NCBI GenBank assembly: GCA_910579675.1
Contig: CAJTUF010000005.1
Coordinates: 62,001-126,000 of the forward strand
Length of the DNA stretch: 64,000 nucleotides
Direction: 5' to 3'
From: an uncultured Muribaculaceae bacterium
GTDB taxonomy: Bacteria; Bacteroidota; Bacteroidia; Bacteroidales; Muribaculaceae
The first letter of the stretch is position 1. The number at the start of each line of letters is the position of its first letter. The notes beneath the pieces were generated by a model, which saw only the letters and a program-made list of their open reading frames with translations, did not search any database and had not been told where the DNA came from. Both the position numbers and the translations under genes were made by a program. This document shows positions 1 to 9,066 of this stretch, piece after piece.

Positions 1-2100
1 ATCATCGTAGCCTATGAGCCGGTAGCGGAAGAGGTTTTTCTCCGGAGTCTGGTAATTGTCTGATGAGAAGCGGAAGCCAAAGTTGGCCTGATCGTAATTG
101 AGTTCGATAGCCGGCGACCCCTTCCATACCGACGACGATACGGGTTTATTGTCAATGTAAAATTTCGAGATTCTCGGCTGTGGGGGGCGTGGATTGGTCT
201 TTATACTTCCGGGATTGAACACCGAAAAACCGTTGGTGCCTCCGAAATACATCTGCCCCGAGTGGCTCCTGTAGGCCGACAACGGGTAGTAGACCTGTCC
301 CTGAAATCCGTCGCTTCCGTCAAAACGCCTGTAACTATCGCTCTCCACATCATACCTGAACAATCCATTGTCGGTGCCGAGCCACAGAGAGCCAGACTCT
401 CTGTCGTCGCAAAGACTATAGATTGCCGATGCCTCGGCCGGACCTTTTCGCTCCTCAAACGTTCCATCCCAGGGAGAATACCTCATAAGCCCGCGCCCAA
501 CTGTGCCTATCCACACATTTCCCGAACCGTCGACAGCAAGCGACTGTCCGCCTGAAAAGGCATTGCGGCACACTGTGGTCACTTCCGGGCTGCCTGCATC
601 AATACGGTAGAGCGACCTGCGGGTCAGGGCATACAGATTGCCATAAGGGTCGATCTGAATATCAAACACATATCCATCCCCCTTGGTGAGGCTGAAATGG
701 GCAAAGCTCTCATCGACAAGCGAAAGCCGCGACACAACCGGATTGATATTCTGATAGGCTATCCACAGGGCGGAGTCGCCATCGAGCTCTACCTTGCGGA
801 GATTGTCGGACCGCAGACCCTTTTCCGACCGCCTGAAGCGGCGGAGCTTGTTGGCTCCGAGATCATAGCTCGCCAACCCGTCGCGATACATAGCTATCCA
901 AAGCCGCCTCTGGGGGTCGGTCACCAGCGATTTCACATGGTGATACGACAGCATGTCAGAGCCGTCGCCACGGCTCAACGCCGTAATGACGCCGTTACGC
1001 TTGTCAAGACGGTTGATGCCTCCTCCATCCATACCGATATATACCATGTCGCCATCTTCGGCAAAAGAGCTAACCAACTCATAGTTGAGCGAGTGCATGG
1101 CGGTGGTGGCGGTGGTGACCTGAATGCCATCATTGAGATCGGCATAACCGAGTCCGCCTGCAAAATGTCCTGTCCACACATTGCCGTGGCGGTCGCCGAA
1201 AAGCACCCACACCGAATTGTTGGTAAGGCTGAAAGGATCAGTGCGTGAGTGCAGGTAGCGATGGTAGCTCCCTGTCGAAGGGTCTATGATATACAGGCCC
1301 AATTGCGACCCGAGCCATATCCGCCCGTTACGGTCGAACAGAAAGGCTTTGGCCGGAGCATTGTCCTCCTGACAGTCGATATGTTTTTTGACCGATCCTG
1401 TGGCTGGATCTATCCTGAAGATGCCGTGGAGAGCGGTCAGCACCCACAGATCGCCATCGCCGGCAGTTATCTCCACTATCGAATGTGCCTCAGGGAGCTT
1501 ACAGAGAAGCGTGAGATTGTCCGGCGCGTCATAGCCGGCAGTATATACCAGCCCTTGTGTGGAGGCAAAGAAGAGCCTGTCGTTGGTGAACGCATAGCCG
1601 GTTATACCCTTTACCTGACTATCGCCGCACAGGCTCTCATGCAAGGTGCCGTCGGCAGGATTGACCCGACACAACAGATCGCCGTGGACACACCACATAT
1701 TGTCGAGGCTGTCGATGGCCAGACTACTGAATTTATTGCTGATCAGCTTCACATATCTGTCGGCATATGCGTCGTAATTGTACACGGCGTTGTCGGTCAG
1801 CACTAACAGACGCCCATGCCTGTCTCTGGCAAATGACCTGAATGAGGCATCCTCGCCATTGCCGACTGCTTCAAACTGAGAGTTGTATTTCTGATATTCG
1901 TAGCCGTCAAAACGCAGCAGGTCCCTGTCGAGCATCACCCAGATAAATCCGTCGGTATCCTGGCTGATGTCTACAACCCCGTCGTAGTAAAACCCTCCTT
2001 TGGGGGAGAAGGTGCGGAAGCGCAACGCCTCGGCATCTCCGGCCGACAAAGGGTATAAACCGACAAGCATCAAAGCAAGTAGTGTGACAATAATTCTCAT
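1..2100 (-). CDS. Propeller sensor of a hybrid two-component-type regulator (N-terminal part, runs off the left edge)
   Basis: Reading the minus strand from an ATG at 2100 gives 700 codons without a stop up to base 1, so this is the N-terminal part of a larger protein. A signal peptide (MRIIVTLLALMLVG...) is followed by Reg_prop-type repeats: GFIWVMLDRDLLRFDGY near residues 50-65 and GRIWLGSQLGLYIIDP near 270 are clear blades, and more W-[IL]-[GA] blades follow. After the last blade (FGGTNGFSVFNP, about residue 635) comes the start of a Y_Y_Y domain ending in RLIGYDD at the edge. In this family the two seven-bladed propellers and Y_Y_Y domain sense periplasmic oligosaccharide; kinase, receiver and AraC domains would normally follow but lie outside the window. 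It is divergent from the susC operon at 2367, the usual place for the activator of a polysaccharide utilisation locus. Confidence is high for the sensor; the output domain is inferred. Confidence 0.88.
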   Translation of the reverse strand, partial: MRIIVTLLALMLVGLYPLSAGDAEALRFRTFSPKGGFYYDGVVDISQDTDGFIWVMLDRDLLRFDGYEYQKYNSQFEAVGNGEDASFRSFARDRHGRLLVLTDNAVYNYDAYADRYVKLISNKFSSLAIDSLDNMWCVHGDLLCRVNPADGTLHESLCGDSQVKGITGYAFTNDRLFFASTQGLVYTAGYDAPDNLTLLCKLPEAHSIVEITAGDGDLWVLTALHGIFRIDPATGSVKKHIDCQEDNAPAKAFLFDRNGRIWLGSQLGLYIIDPSTGSYHRYLHSRTDPFSLTNNSVWVLFGDRHGNVWTGHFAGGLGYADLNDGIQVTTATTAMHSLNYELVSSFAEDGDMVYIGMDGGGINRLDKRNGVITALSRGDGSDMLSYHHVKSLVTDPQRRLWIAMYRDGLASYDLGANKLRRFRRSEKGLRSDNLRKVELDGDSALWIAYQNINPVVSRLSLVDESFAHFSLTKGDGYVFDIQIDPYGNLYALTRRSLYRIDAGSPEVTTVCRNAFSGGQSLAVDGSGNVWIGTVGRGLMRYSPWDGTFEERKGPAEASAIYSLCDDRESGSLWLGTDNGLFRYDVESDSYRRFDGSDGFQGQVYYPLSAYRSHSGQMYFGGTNGFSVFNPGSIKTNPRPPQPRISKFYIDNKPVSSSVWKGSPAIELNYDQANFGFRFSSDNYQTPEKNLFRYRLIGYDD

Positions 2101-2140
2101 CCTGAAACAAGCATAATGGTAAAGATCCGGCTTCTATCCG

Positions 2141-2172
2141 CAAATGTACATATTATTTCCCCACGCACCAAA
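2141..2172 (-). promoter_or_regulatory. Bacteroidetes-type promoter of the propeller sensor gene
   Basis: On the minus strand TTTG (2172-2169), 20 nt, then TACATTTG (2148-2141) matches the Bacteroidetes -33/-7 pattern. The expected start of transcription is near 2134, which leaves a leader of roughly 34 nt before the ATG at 2100. Confidence 0.6.
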
Positions 2173-2297
2173 CCCGGTAGGCCAACCCCATCTTAGCCCC
2201 TTCCACAATGTATTGACAATCTGGCTGTTGACGATTTGAGAATAATTAATGTCAAAAATAGAAAGCACTAATCAGGCCCGCTGTCACACCTCTTATA

Positions 2298-2305
2298 TAA
2301 TTTTG
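2298..2305 (+). promoter_or_regulatory. Candidate -7 box of the susC operon
   Basis: TAATTTTG matches TAnnTTTG about 60 nt before the susC start. I see no TTTG at the proper distance upstream; a missing -33 box would fit a promoter that depends on an activator such as the divergent sensor/regulator. Inference from pattern only. Confidence 0.45.
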
Positions 2306-2366
2306 CGGCATTCAATCATCACTCCCCTTTGCAATCTTAAATCATCATTAAAATCTTCAGTGTATC

Positions 2367-5300
2367 ATGGACAAGGATATAATCCTCGCCATCCTCAAGA
2401 AAGCTTGTATCGGCACCACTACGGTACTCTTGCCGTGCATGACAGCAGCGGCAAGCACAGCTGAGGGATGGACTCCTACTCCGGCGGCGGCAGCAGCTGT
2501 TGCAGCTCCGAAAGAGATCACAGTCAAGGGCACTGTGACCGACGGCAATGAACCCATCATCGGAGCGAGCGTCTTAGTCAAAGGTGTATCAAAAGGCACT
2601 ATGACCGACATGGACGGTAACTTCACCCTGACAGGAATCTCACCCAAGGCTGTCATTCAAGTATCGTATGTCGGTTTTGAAACGCAGGAAATACCTGTCG
2701 ACGGAAAGACCAACCTCAACATCACCCTCAAGGAGAGCAGCACTATGCTCGAAGAGGTGGTAGTGGTAGGTTTCGGCACACAGAAAAAAGTCAATCTCAC
2801 AGGCGCCGTGGCTTCCGTCACAGCCGAAAAATTCGAGCAGCGCCCTGTATCCAACATCGGCCAGGCGCTCCAGGGCGTCGTTCCTAACCTCAATATCGGC
2901 ATCAGCGACGGCTCGCCCAACACTGTACCCTCATTCAATGTGCGTGGTGGCACAACCATCAGCGGTGGTGCCGTATCAAATGGCGCACCTCTTATTCTTG
3001 TCGACGGCGTGGATGTGACACCCTCGCTGCTCAACCAGATGAACCCCAACGACATCGAGAGCATGTCGGTGATCAAAGACGCATCTGCAGCCGCAATCTA
3101 CGGCACCAAGGCCGCTTTCGGTGTGATTCTCATCACTACCAAAAACGGTAAATTCGACCAGAAAGGCCACATCACCTACAGCTACGACATATCCTGGGAC
3201 AAACCCCTTGCCATGCCCGATATCATGACCTCGGTCGGCCTCCTCGAAGCACAGCAATATGTCAAGGAGTGGACCCTTCAGAAGGTCAGCGACTCGGAGC
3301 GTGCACGCCTTGAGGCAGCCCGCAAGTACATGGCCGATCCTTCGATCGAAAACCGCTACTTCATCAATGGCGGCTCCATCGACTGGGTCATGAACATCAA
3401 CCCTTATAAGGAGGCGGTGCGCGACTGGACCCCCACCCAGAAGCACAATCTCTCGATTTCGGGTGGCAGCTCACGCGTAAACTACTATGTATCCCTCGGC
3501 TATCACGATCAGGAGGGTATGTATCGCATCAATACCGACCAGTACAAGCGTTATAACGTCATGAGCCGATTCACCGCCAAGGTGACCGACTGGTTCAATA
3601 TCAGCGCCAAAGTCAACTTCAACCGCACCAGCTTCAGCACCCCCACCATCGGCGGTGCGAAAGGCAGCCTCTGGACCGCCGCCCAGCGTGAGCCGGAGAA
3701 GAATATGATGATGCCCATCAAGACTCTCCCCACCGACGAGGTGCCCGACGCATGGACCGACAACATCCTGGCATGGATGTCCTATGGCATACGCAGCAAT
3801 TCCAAGTCGCAGACCACCGTCTTTGCCATCACCCCCGAGTTTATCCTTCTCCCCGACAAACTCAAAGCCAGAGCCGAACTGAGCTATCAGCCCCAGAGCA
3901 GCAACTCCAAGTCCAAAAATCCCTATCACGAATATATCAAACCGGGCTCATGGACCCTGCTCAACGAAGCCAACGGCGCCAACGACGGCAACACAGGCTC
4001 TATCTCCAAGACCGAGACAAGCACCTACCTTATCAACGCTTATCTCGACTATAACCAGACCTTTGGCAAGCACACCCTATCGGCTGTACTCGGTTTCAGC
4101 CAGGACTATGTGCATTACTCCTCGCTCAGCGTCAACCTCAAGCGCCTCTTCTCGGCCGACGTATTGAAGCCCGGTGCCGCAGAGGATATCACCCTCCACA
4201 CCATATCGACCAGCGAGCAGCGCCGTACAAGCCGCGCCGGGTTCGGACGTATCAACTACAACTTCGACAACCGCTACCTCTTTGAGGTCAATGGCCGCTA
4301 CGACGGCTCGTCGCGCTTCACTCCCAACGACCGCTACACCTTCCTCCCCTCCTTCTCGGCAGGCTGGCGCATCTCGCAGGAGAAATTCTTTGAATCGCTC
4401 CGCGACTATATCGGCAACCTGAAGATACGCGCATCATGGGGTAAGCTCGGCAGCCAGCCCAGCGACTACTATCCCTATCAGGCTGTGATGGGCAGCGGAC
4501 AGCCCGGATTCATCATCGACGGACAGTATGTGAGCTCGGTCAATACCCCGGGCCTCGTGTCACCCTCGCTCACATGGGAGAAGGCCGCCTCGACCAATAT
4601 CGGTCTCGACATCTCGGCCCTCCGCTCACGACTCAATGTGATGTTTGACATCTACGAGCGTAAGACCACCGACATCCTCACCACCGGCTCCGTGGCCTAT
4701 CCGAGCGTACTCGGTGCAAGCGCTCCTCTCGAAAACTCCGGTTCGCTCCGCGCCCGCGGCTGGGAGCTCGACATTCAGTGGAACGACCGCATCGGACGCG
4801 TCAACTATGGCGTGAGCTTCAATCTCTCCGACGCCGTGACCACTGTGCTCAACTACCCCTCCAACCCCACCAAGTCGTATGGCTCGCTCTACAACGGCAA
4901 GACTGTCGGTGAAATCTGGGGCTACTCATTTGGCGGCATCCTTCAGGCCGAAGACCTCGAGCTCGTGGGCAACAAATATATCTTCCATGGCCCCCACACC
5001 AGCAGTTACACTGTTTATCCCGGCTCGGCATGGTACAAGGATGTCAACGGCGACGGCTTCATCAGCACCGGTTCCGGCACTGTCGACGACTCGGGCGACT
5101 ATCACATCATCGGCAACAGCACCCCCCGCTTCCGCTTCGGCCTCTCGCTCAACGCTTCCTGGAACGGATTTGATATCAATGCCTTCTTCCAGGGAACAGG
5201 CAAGCGCGACTACTGGATCTCAAGCCAGCACTACTGGGGCAACGTGGGCTACGGCGGCAGCCAGTGGATGTGGGAACGCTCTTGGAAGCCCGACAACACC

Positions 5301-5573
5301 GATGCCAAATTCCCCCTCTACGGACAGACCCCCTCGGTGTGCGACTACTACCTCATGGACGCTTCGTATATCCGCCTGAAGCAGCTCGTTCTGGGCTACA
5401 CACTCCCTGCCAATCTCACAAGGAAAGTAGGTGTGGATAAGCTGCGCTTCAATGTGTCGGCCTACAACCTCTTCACCCTCACCCACATCCCCGGAATCTT
5501 CGATCCCGACCAGATGTCGGATGCTTATCCGCAGAAAAAGACTCTGTCGGTAGGCGCTCAGATCACCTTCTAA
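2367..5573 (+). CDS. susC: SusC-like TonB-dependent outer-membrane glycan importer
   Basis: 1,068 residues, close to the usual SusC size of about 1,000. After an N-terminal export sequence and an Ala/Pro-rich linker comes a carboxypeptidase-regulatory-like domain (ITVKGTVTDGNEPIIGASV, about residues 50-130), a TonB-box-like EEVVVVGFGTQ segment near 130, and the plug domain (NIGQALQGVVPNL; later IESMSVIKDASAAAIYGTKA near 235). The remainder is a 22-strand barrel ending in aromatic F, as is typical of outer-membrane barrels. It pairs with the SusD lipoprotein 34 nt downstream to import oligosaccharides using TonB-ExbBD energy. The substrate cannot be read from this protein; the neighbours (fucosidase, GH2, glucuronate pathway) point to a fucosylated, uronate-containing glycan. 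Confidence 0.95.
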   Translation: MDKDIILAILKKACIGTTTVLLPCMTAAASTAEGWTPTPAAAAAVAAPKEITVKGTVTDGNEPIIGASVLVKGVSKGTMTDMDGNFTLTGISPKAVIQVSYVGFETQEIPVDGKTNLNITLKESSTMLEEVVVVGFGTQKKVNLTGAVASVTAEKFEQRPVSNIGQALQGVVPNLNIGISDGSPNTVPSFNVRGGTTISGGAVSNGAPLILVDGVDVTPSLLNQMNPNDIESMSVIKDASAAAIYGTKAAFGVILITTKNGKFDQKGHITYSYDISWDKPLAMPDIMTSVGLLEAQQYVKEWTLQKVSDSERARLEAARKYMADPSIENRYFINGGSIDWVMNINPYKEAVRDWTPTQKHNLSISGGSSRVNYYVSLGYHDQEGMYRINTDQYKRYNVMSRFTAKVTDWFNISAKVNFNRTSFSTPTIGGAKGSLWTAAQREPEKNMMMPIKTLPTDEVPDAWTDNILAWMSYGIRSNSKSQTTVFAITPEFILLPDKLKARAELSYQPQSSNSKSKNPYHEYIKPGSWTLLNEANGANDGNTGSISKTETSTYLINAYLDYNQTFGKHTLSAVLGFSQDYVHYSSLSVNLKRLFSADVLKPGAAEDITLHTISTSEQRRTSRAGFGRINYNFDNRYLFEVNGRYDGSSRFTPNDRYTFLPSFSAGWRISQEKFFESLRDYIGNLKIRASWGKLGSQPSDYYPYQAVMGSGQPGFIIDGQYVSSVNTPGLVSPSLTWEKAASTNIGLDISALRSRLNVMFDIYERKTTDILTTGSVAYPSVLGASAPLENSGSLRARGWELDIQWNDRIGRVNYGVSFNLSDAVTTVLNYPSNPTKSYGSLYNGKTVGEIWGYSFGGILQAEDLELVGNKYIFHGPHTSSYTVYPGSAWYKDVNGDGFISTGSGTVDDSGDYHIIGNSTPRFRFGLSLNASWNGFDINAFFQGTGKRDYWISSQHYWGNVGYGGSQWMWERSWKPDNTDAKFPLYGQTPSVCDYYLMDASYIRLKQLVLGYTLPANLTRKVGVDKLRFNVSAYNLFTLTHIPGIFDPDQMSDAYPQKKTLSVGAQITF

Positions 5574-5607
5574 TCCTTGACAATCACCCTTCTTCATAAG
5601 AAATACA

Positions 5608-7602
5608 ATGAAAAAATATATAACATGGCTTGCAGCAGGCGCGCTGGCTCTTTCGGCAGCGTCGTGCAACGACTCCTTCCTGCAGCAAGACCCCATCCAG
5701 GAACTCGCCGAAGGCTCCTTCCTGAAAAACTCGGGCGACCTGCCCCTCTACCTCAACGGCCTCTACCCCCTCTATATCACAGGCCATCAGAGCGGCAACG
5801 CCTACGACGATGTGGCTCCTTACGCTGTCAAGGGCAGCCCGATAGCCTATGGCGACCTCGTGTCGGACAATCTGGTGGGATACACTGGCGCCGCCGGCAA
5901 CCCCATCAACCGCCTCGACGGCTCGTTTAATGTACCCAACAGCGGCACTTCGACCGGTTGGGAGTGGAACAACCTCAAAAAGGTCAACTACTTCCTCCGC
6001 CACTGCTTCAACGCTTCCGGCCCCATGGCCGACATCGAGCGATATGCCGCCGAAGCCTACTTCTTCAAGGCATGGGACTACTATAAGAAGCTCGCGATCC
6101 TTGGCGAGGTGCCCTGGCTCACCTCCGACCTCAATGTCGACTCGCCCGAGCTCTATGCTCCCCGTACCCCCCGCGAGCAGCTCGCCGACTCGATCCTCTG
6201 GTGTCTGGACTACGCCGTGGAGCATCTCAGCAGCGGCGGCAATGCCGACGGACGCATCAACCGCGATATGGCCAACTTCCTCAAAGCCCGCTTCTGCCTT
6301 TTCGAGGGCACCTTCCGCAAATATCACAAGACCGATGTGGCACCCATGCCCACGGTGCCCGGTGGCGAAGAAAAGTTTCTCCGTGCATGCGTGGAAGCCT
6401 GCGAGGCTATCATGAGCTCGCCTAAGAACTACCGCCTCTACCGCAACGAAGCCGACCGCGCTGCCGACGGCACCAACAACTCCTACTGGAAGATGTTTAC
6501 CTTCAGGCAGAACCCCACCGCCGACAACAACACCGAGGCCATCCTCACCCGCGTGTACGACGGCGATAAGCTCGCTCACTCATTCACCCGCTACTACATC
6601 ATGGGCGCCAATGCCGCCGGCCGCTATTCGTTTGGCGCCACCAAAGGCCTCATCGACGAATATCTCTGCATCGACGGCAAGCCCATCACCGACAATCCCA
6701 ACTTCAAGGGATATGATGGCGGCGACTGGCGCGAGCTCGACAACCGCGATCCCCGTCTGAAGATGACCGTCGTGAAGCCCGGCGAATATATCACCGTATG
6801 GACCCGCGACCGCAAGGGCGACTATGCCGCCGGCACCCTCGACCCCAACATGGGCATCTACTATCCCAGCGTGACCTACAACTGCCCGTCGGCCAACCAG
6901 ACCGAGATGATGCGAAGCACCGTCACCGGATATGCCATCATCAAGCACTGGACCCCCAACACCGAGGACTATCCTATGGTGGCATCGGCTCAGTCGGCCA
7001 CTATGTTCCGCTACGGCGAAGTGCTCCTCATGCTCGCCGAGGCCAAGGCTGAACTCGGTATTCTCGACCAGGCCACTGTCGACATCACCATCAACAAGCT
7101 CCGCGAGCGTGCCGGATTCCCCCCGTCGGCCTACCTCAACATCAACAATATCCCCGCCGACCCCCGCCTCGACAAGATCTATGCCGAGAAACTCGACTAC
7201 ACCGTATCGCCGCTCCTTCGTGAGGTGCGCCGCGAGCGTCGCGTGGAGATGATGATGGAAGGTCTGCGCCGCGAGGACCTCATCCGCTGGAAAGCAGGCC
7301 GACTCATGGAGGTGCCTCTGCGTGGCATGAAGTTCACCGAGGAGAAACAGGCCATCTACGACGGCTCAAACAAGGATAAGGATACCCGCAAGACCGCCTT
7401 CGCCTACCAGGCCAAGCTCGACACCGATGTGTTTGTCGATGCCGACGGATTTATCATCGGCTTCCCCAAGGCAAGCCGCATCACCGACGGCACTCTCGTG
7501 TGGGACAACAAGTACTATTACTTCCCCATCCCTCTCCAGGAACTCTCGCTCAACCCCAACCTGACACAAAGCCCGGGATGGCAGGATATTCCCCGCAACT
7601 GA
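5608..7602 (+). CDS. susD: SusD/RagB family glycan-binding lipoprotein
   Basis: 664 residues. The lipobox AASC places the lipidated Cys at residue 20 after a short hydrophobic signal, so the protein should sit on the outer leaflet capping SusC. The N-terminal DSFLQQDPIQELAEGSF stretch and the helical segments with Y..KAWDYYKKLAILGEVPW are typical of SusD TPR helices, and the C-terminal half has LLMLAEAKAELG, LRERAGF and RRERRVEMMMEGLRREDLIRW, the most conserved part of the family. It is longer than the classical 550 residues, as many glycan-locus SusD proteins are. It follows susC by 34 nt and precedes a further surface lipoprotein by 32 nt, so all three should be one transcript. Confidence 0.95.
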   Translation: MKKYITWLAAGALALSAASCNDSFLQQDPIQELAEGSFLKNSGDLPLYLNGLYPLYITGHQSGNAYDDVAPYAVKGSPIAYGDLVSDNLVGYTGAAGNPINRLDGSFNVPNSGTSTGWEWNNLKKVNYFLRHCFNASGPMADIERYAAEAYFFKAWDYYKKLAILGEVPWLTSDLNVDSPELYAPRTPREQLADSILWCLDYAVEHLSSGGNADGRINRDMANFLKARFCLFEGTFRKYHKTDVAPMPTVPGGEEKFLRACVEACEAIMSSPKNYRLYRNEADRAADGTNNSYWKMFTFRQNPTADNNTEAILTRVYDGDKLAHSFTRYYIMGANAAGRYSFGATKGLIDEYLCIDGKPITDNPNFKGYDGGDWRELDNRDPRLKMTVVKPGEYITVWTRDRKGDYAAGTLDPNMGIYYPSVTYNCPSANQTEMMRSTVTGYAIIKHWTPNTEDYPMVASAQSATMFRYGEVLLMLAEAKAELGILDQATVDITINKLRERAGFPPSAYLNINNIPADPRLDKIYAEKLDYTVSPLLREVRRERRVEMMMEGLRREDLIRWKAGRLMEVPLRGMKFTEEKQAIYDGSNKDKDTRKTAFAYQAKLDTDVFVDADGFIIGFPKASRITDGTLVWDNKYYYFPIPLQELSLNPNLTQSPGWQDIPRN

Positions 7603-7634
7603 TTTCACTCCTCCGCTCTTAAATCATTACTCAA

Positions 7635-8972
7635 ATGAAAAAGATAACCCCCTATATATACGCATCGCTCGCCCTGGCACTTCCGCTGCTGAGCGCCTGC
7701 GATGACAAGGTCGACGGCTTCGGCTCCCTCACTGTCAAAGAGGCCAAATATGCCAACAACCGCATGGAGCTCACCCTCCAGGACAACGAGACCCTCCCCC
7801 TGACCCTCTTCACAATGCCCCGCACCGACGACCCTATCGAGGCTACCTACACCTCGCGTCATCCCGACTGGCTCAAGGTCGAGGGCAATGTGCTCACCCC
7901 CGCCCTCTTCAGCGGCGGTGCCACCATCTACGAGCCTGAGACCCGCACCGACACCCTCACCGTCTCGGCCGGCGGACTCTCGGTCAACTATGTGGTGATC
8001 ATCACCAACCACATCAAGCGCGTGAAGGATATCAAGCTCACCGCCGCAGGCGCCAACTTCCAGATCAAGAGAGGCGGCGGCGCTGAAGGCACATTCAATC
8101 TTGCCTCAACAATATCCTTCTCCCCTGCCGATGCCTACGACCAGACTGTGACATATACCTCATCTGACGAAAGCATCGCCACCGTGAGCCCCGAGGGTAT
8201 CGTGACTTCGGGCGACAATGAAGGCACCGCCGTGATCACCATCAAGACCTGCGACGGCAGCGAGGTGACCCGCACAGCCAATGTAACCGTGCTCGGCTAC
8301 CAGCCCGTCGATCTCGACCGCACAGGATGGAAAGCCAACACCTCGGCAGCCATCGAGGCATCAGGCTTCAACTACATCCCCGCAGGCATATCCTGGATCC
8401 CCGACAAGGTGACTGTCGACGGCTCCCATGTCCTCACCGGCTCACCCGACCATATGTTTGACGGCAACACCACCACCTACTTCTGCATGGAAAAGCCGGG
8501 GCGCGGCGAATATGCCTGCACCCCCGGCACCGGAGGCTGGAGCGGCGACAATCAGGACTACGGCGACATGCTCACCGATCTTATCCTCTCTGTAGGCGGT
8601 GATCCCGCCGCAGGCACCATCGCCAACCCCGACGCCGATGTGACCAACTACTTCATAGTCGACATGGCCAAGGAACAGGAGTTCTCTTATGTAATGTGGT
8701 GCCACCGCAATGCGGCCAACAACCGCATCCTCACCTTCGACATCTACGGCAGCAACGACGACGCAGCCTTCGGCAACGGTGCCGGCGACTGGACCAAACT
8801 CAATGCCGAGCCTCTCGATGTGTCGGAAGAGGCCACAAGCGCAGCCCAGCGCATCGACATCAACAATGGGAAAGAGTTCAGATACCGCTATGTCAAGATC
8901 GTAGCCCTCAGCTATCCCTCCTCGGGCATGACATTCGGCATCTCCGAATTCAATCTCGGCGTGATCCGATAA
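7635..8972 (+). CDS. Surface glycan-binding lipoprotein with Big_2-like and F5/8 type C-like domains
   Basis: 445 residues, at the SusE/F position. The lipobox LSAC gives a lipidated Cys22. Residues about 25-130 form an N-terminal beta domain. Residues about 135-225 look like a bacterial Ig-like (Big_2) domain: ITFSP-type strand, YTSSDESIATVSPEGIVTS and GTAVITIKT are its hallmark. The C-terminal half (about 250-445) has DGNTTTYFCMEKPG, NYFIVDMAKEQEFSYVMW, FDIYGSNDD and RYRYVKIVAL, the pattern of a discoidin (F5/8 type C) carbohydrate-binding domain. The likely role is holding glycan at the cell surface for SusCD. The exact ligand is unknown. A perfect 14-bp hairpin follows the stop, before the hydrolase genes. 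Confidence 0.8.
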   Translation: MKKITPYIYASLALALPLLSACDDKVDGFGSLTVKEAKYANNRMELTLQDNETLPLTLFTMPRTDDPIEATYTSRHPDWLKVEGNVLTPALFSGGATIYEPETRTDTLTVSAGGLSVNYVVIITNHIKRVKDIKLTAAGANFQIKRGGGAEGTFNLASTISFSPADAYDQTVTYTSSDESIATVSPEGIVTSGDNEGTAVITIKTCDGSEVTRTANVTVLGYQPVDLDRTGWKANTSAAIEASGFNYIPAGISWIPDKVTVDGSHVLTGSPDHMFDGNTTTYFCMEKPGRGEYACTPGTGGWSGDNQDYGDMLTDLILSVGGDPAAGTIANPDADVTNYFIVDMAKEQEFSYVMWCHRNAANNRILTFDIYGSNDDAAFGNGAGDWTKLNAEPLDVSEEATSAAQRIDINNGKEFRYRYVKIVALSYPSSGMTFGISEFNLGVIR

Positions 8973-8978
8973 AAGCCA

Positions 8979-9012
8979 TTCAGGGTGGCACACTATGCTG
9001 TGCCACCCTGAA
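8979..9012 (+). terminator. Intercistronic hairpin after the surface lipoprotein gene
   Basis: TTCAGGGTGGCACA (8979-8992) and its exact complement (8999-9012) form a 14-bp stem with a 6-nt loop, starting six bases after the lipoprotein stop. No U-run follows (TTACTAAT), so it is either a weak terminator or an mRNA-stabilising/processing element between the import genes and the enzymes. Confidence 0.6.
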
Positions 9013-9066
9013 TTACTAATATCTCAAATCTATCTACAATCCTCAATTACAACCCCGAACGACACA

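Noticed and set aside
5584..6579. 331-codon minus-strand frame across susD
   Set aside because: Gly/Val/Glu-rich antisense translation of susD, not a plausible gene.
8995..9066. Earlier ATG at 8995 for the fucosidase
   Set aside because: It lies in the hairpin after the preceding gene and adds 24 residues that hide the signal peptide beginning at 9067.
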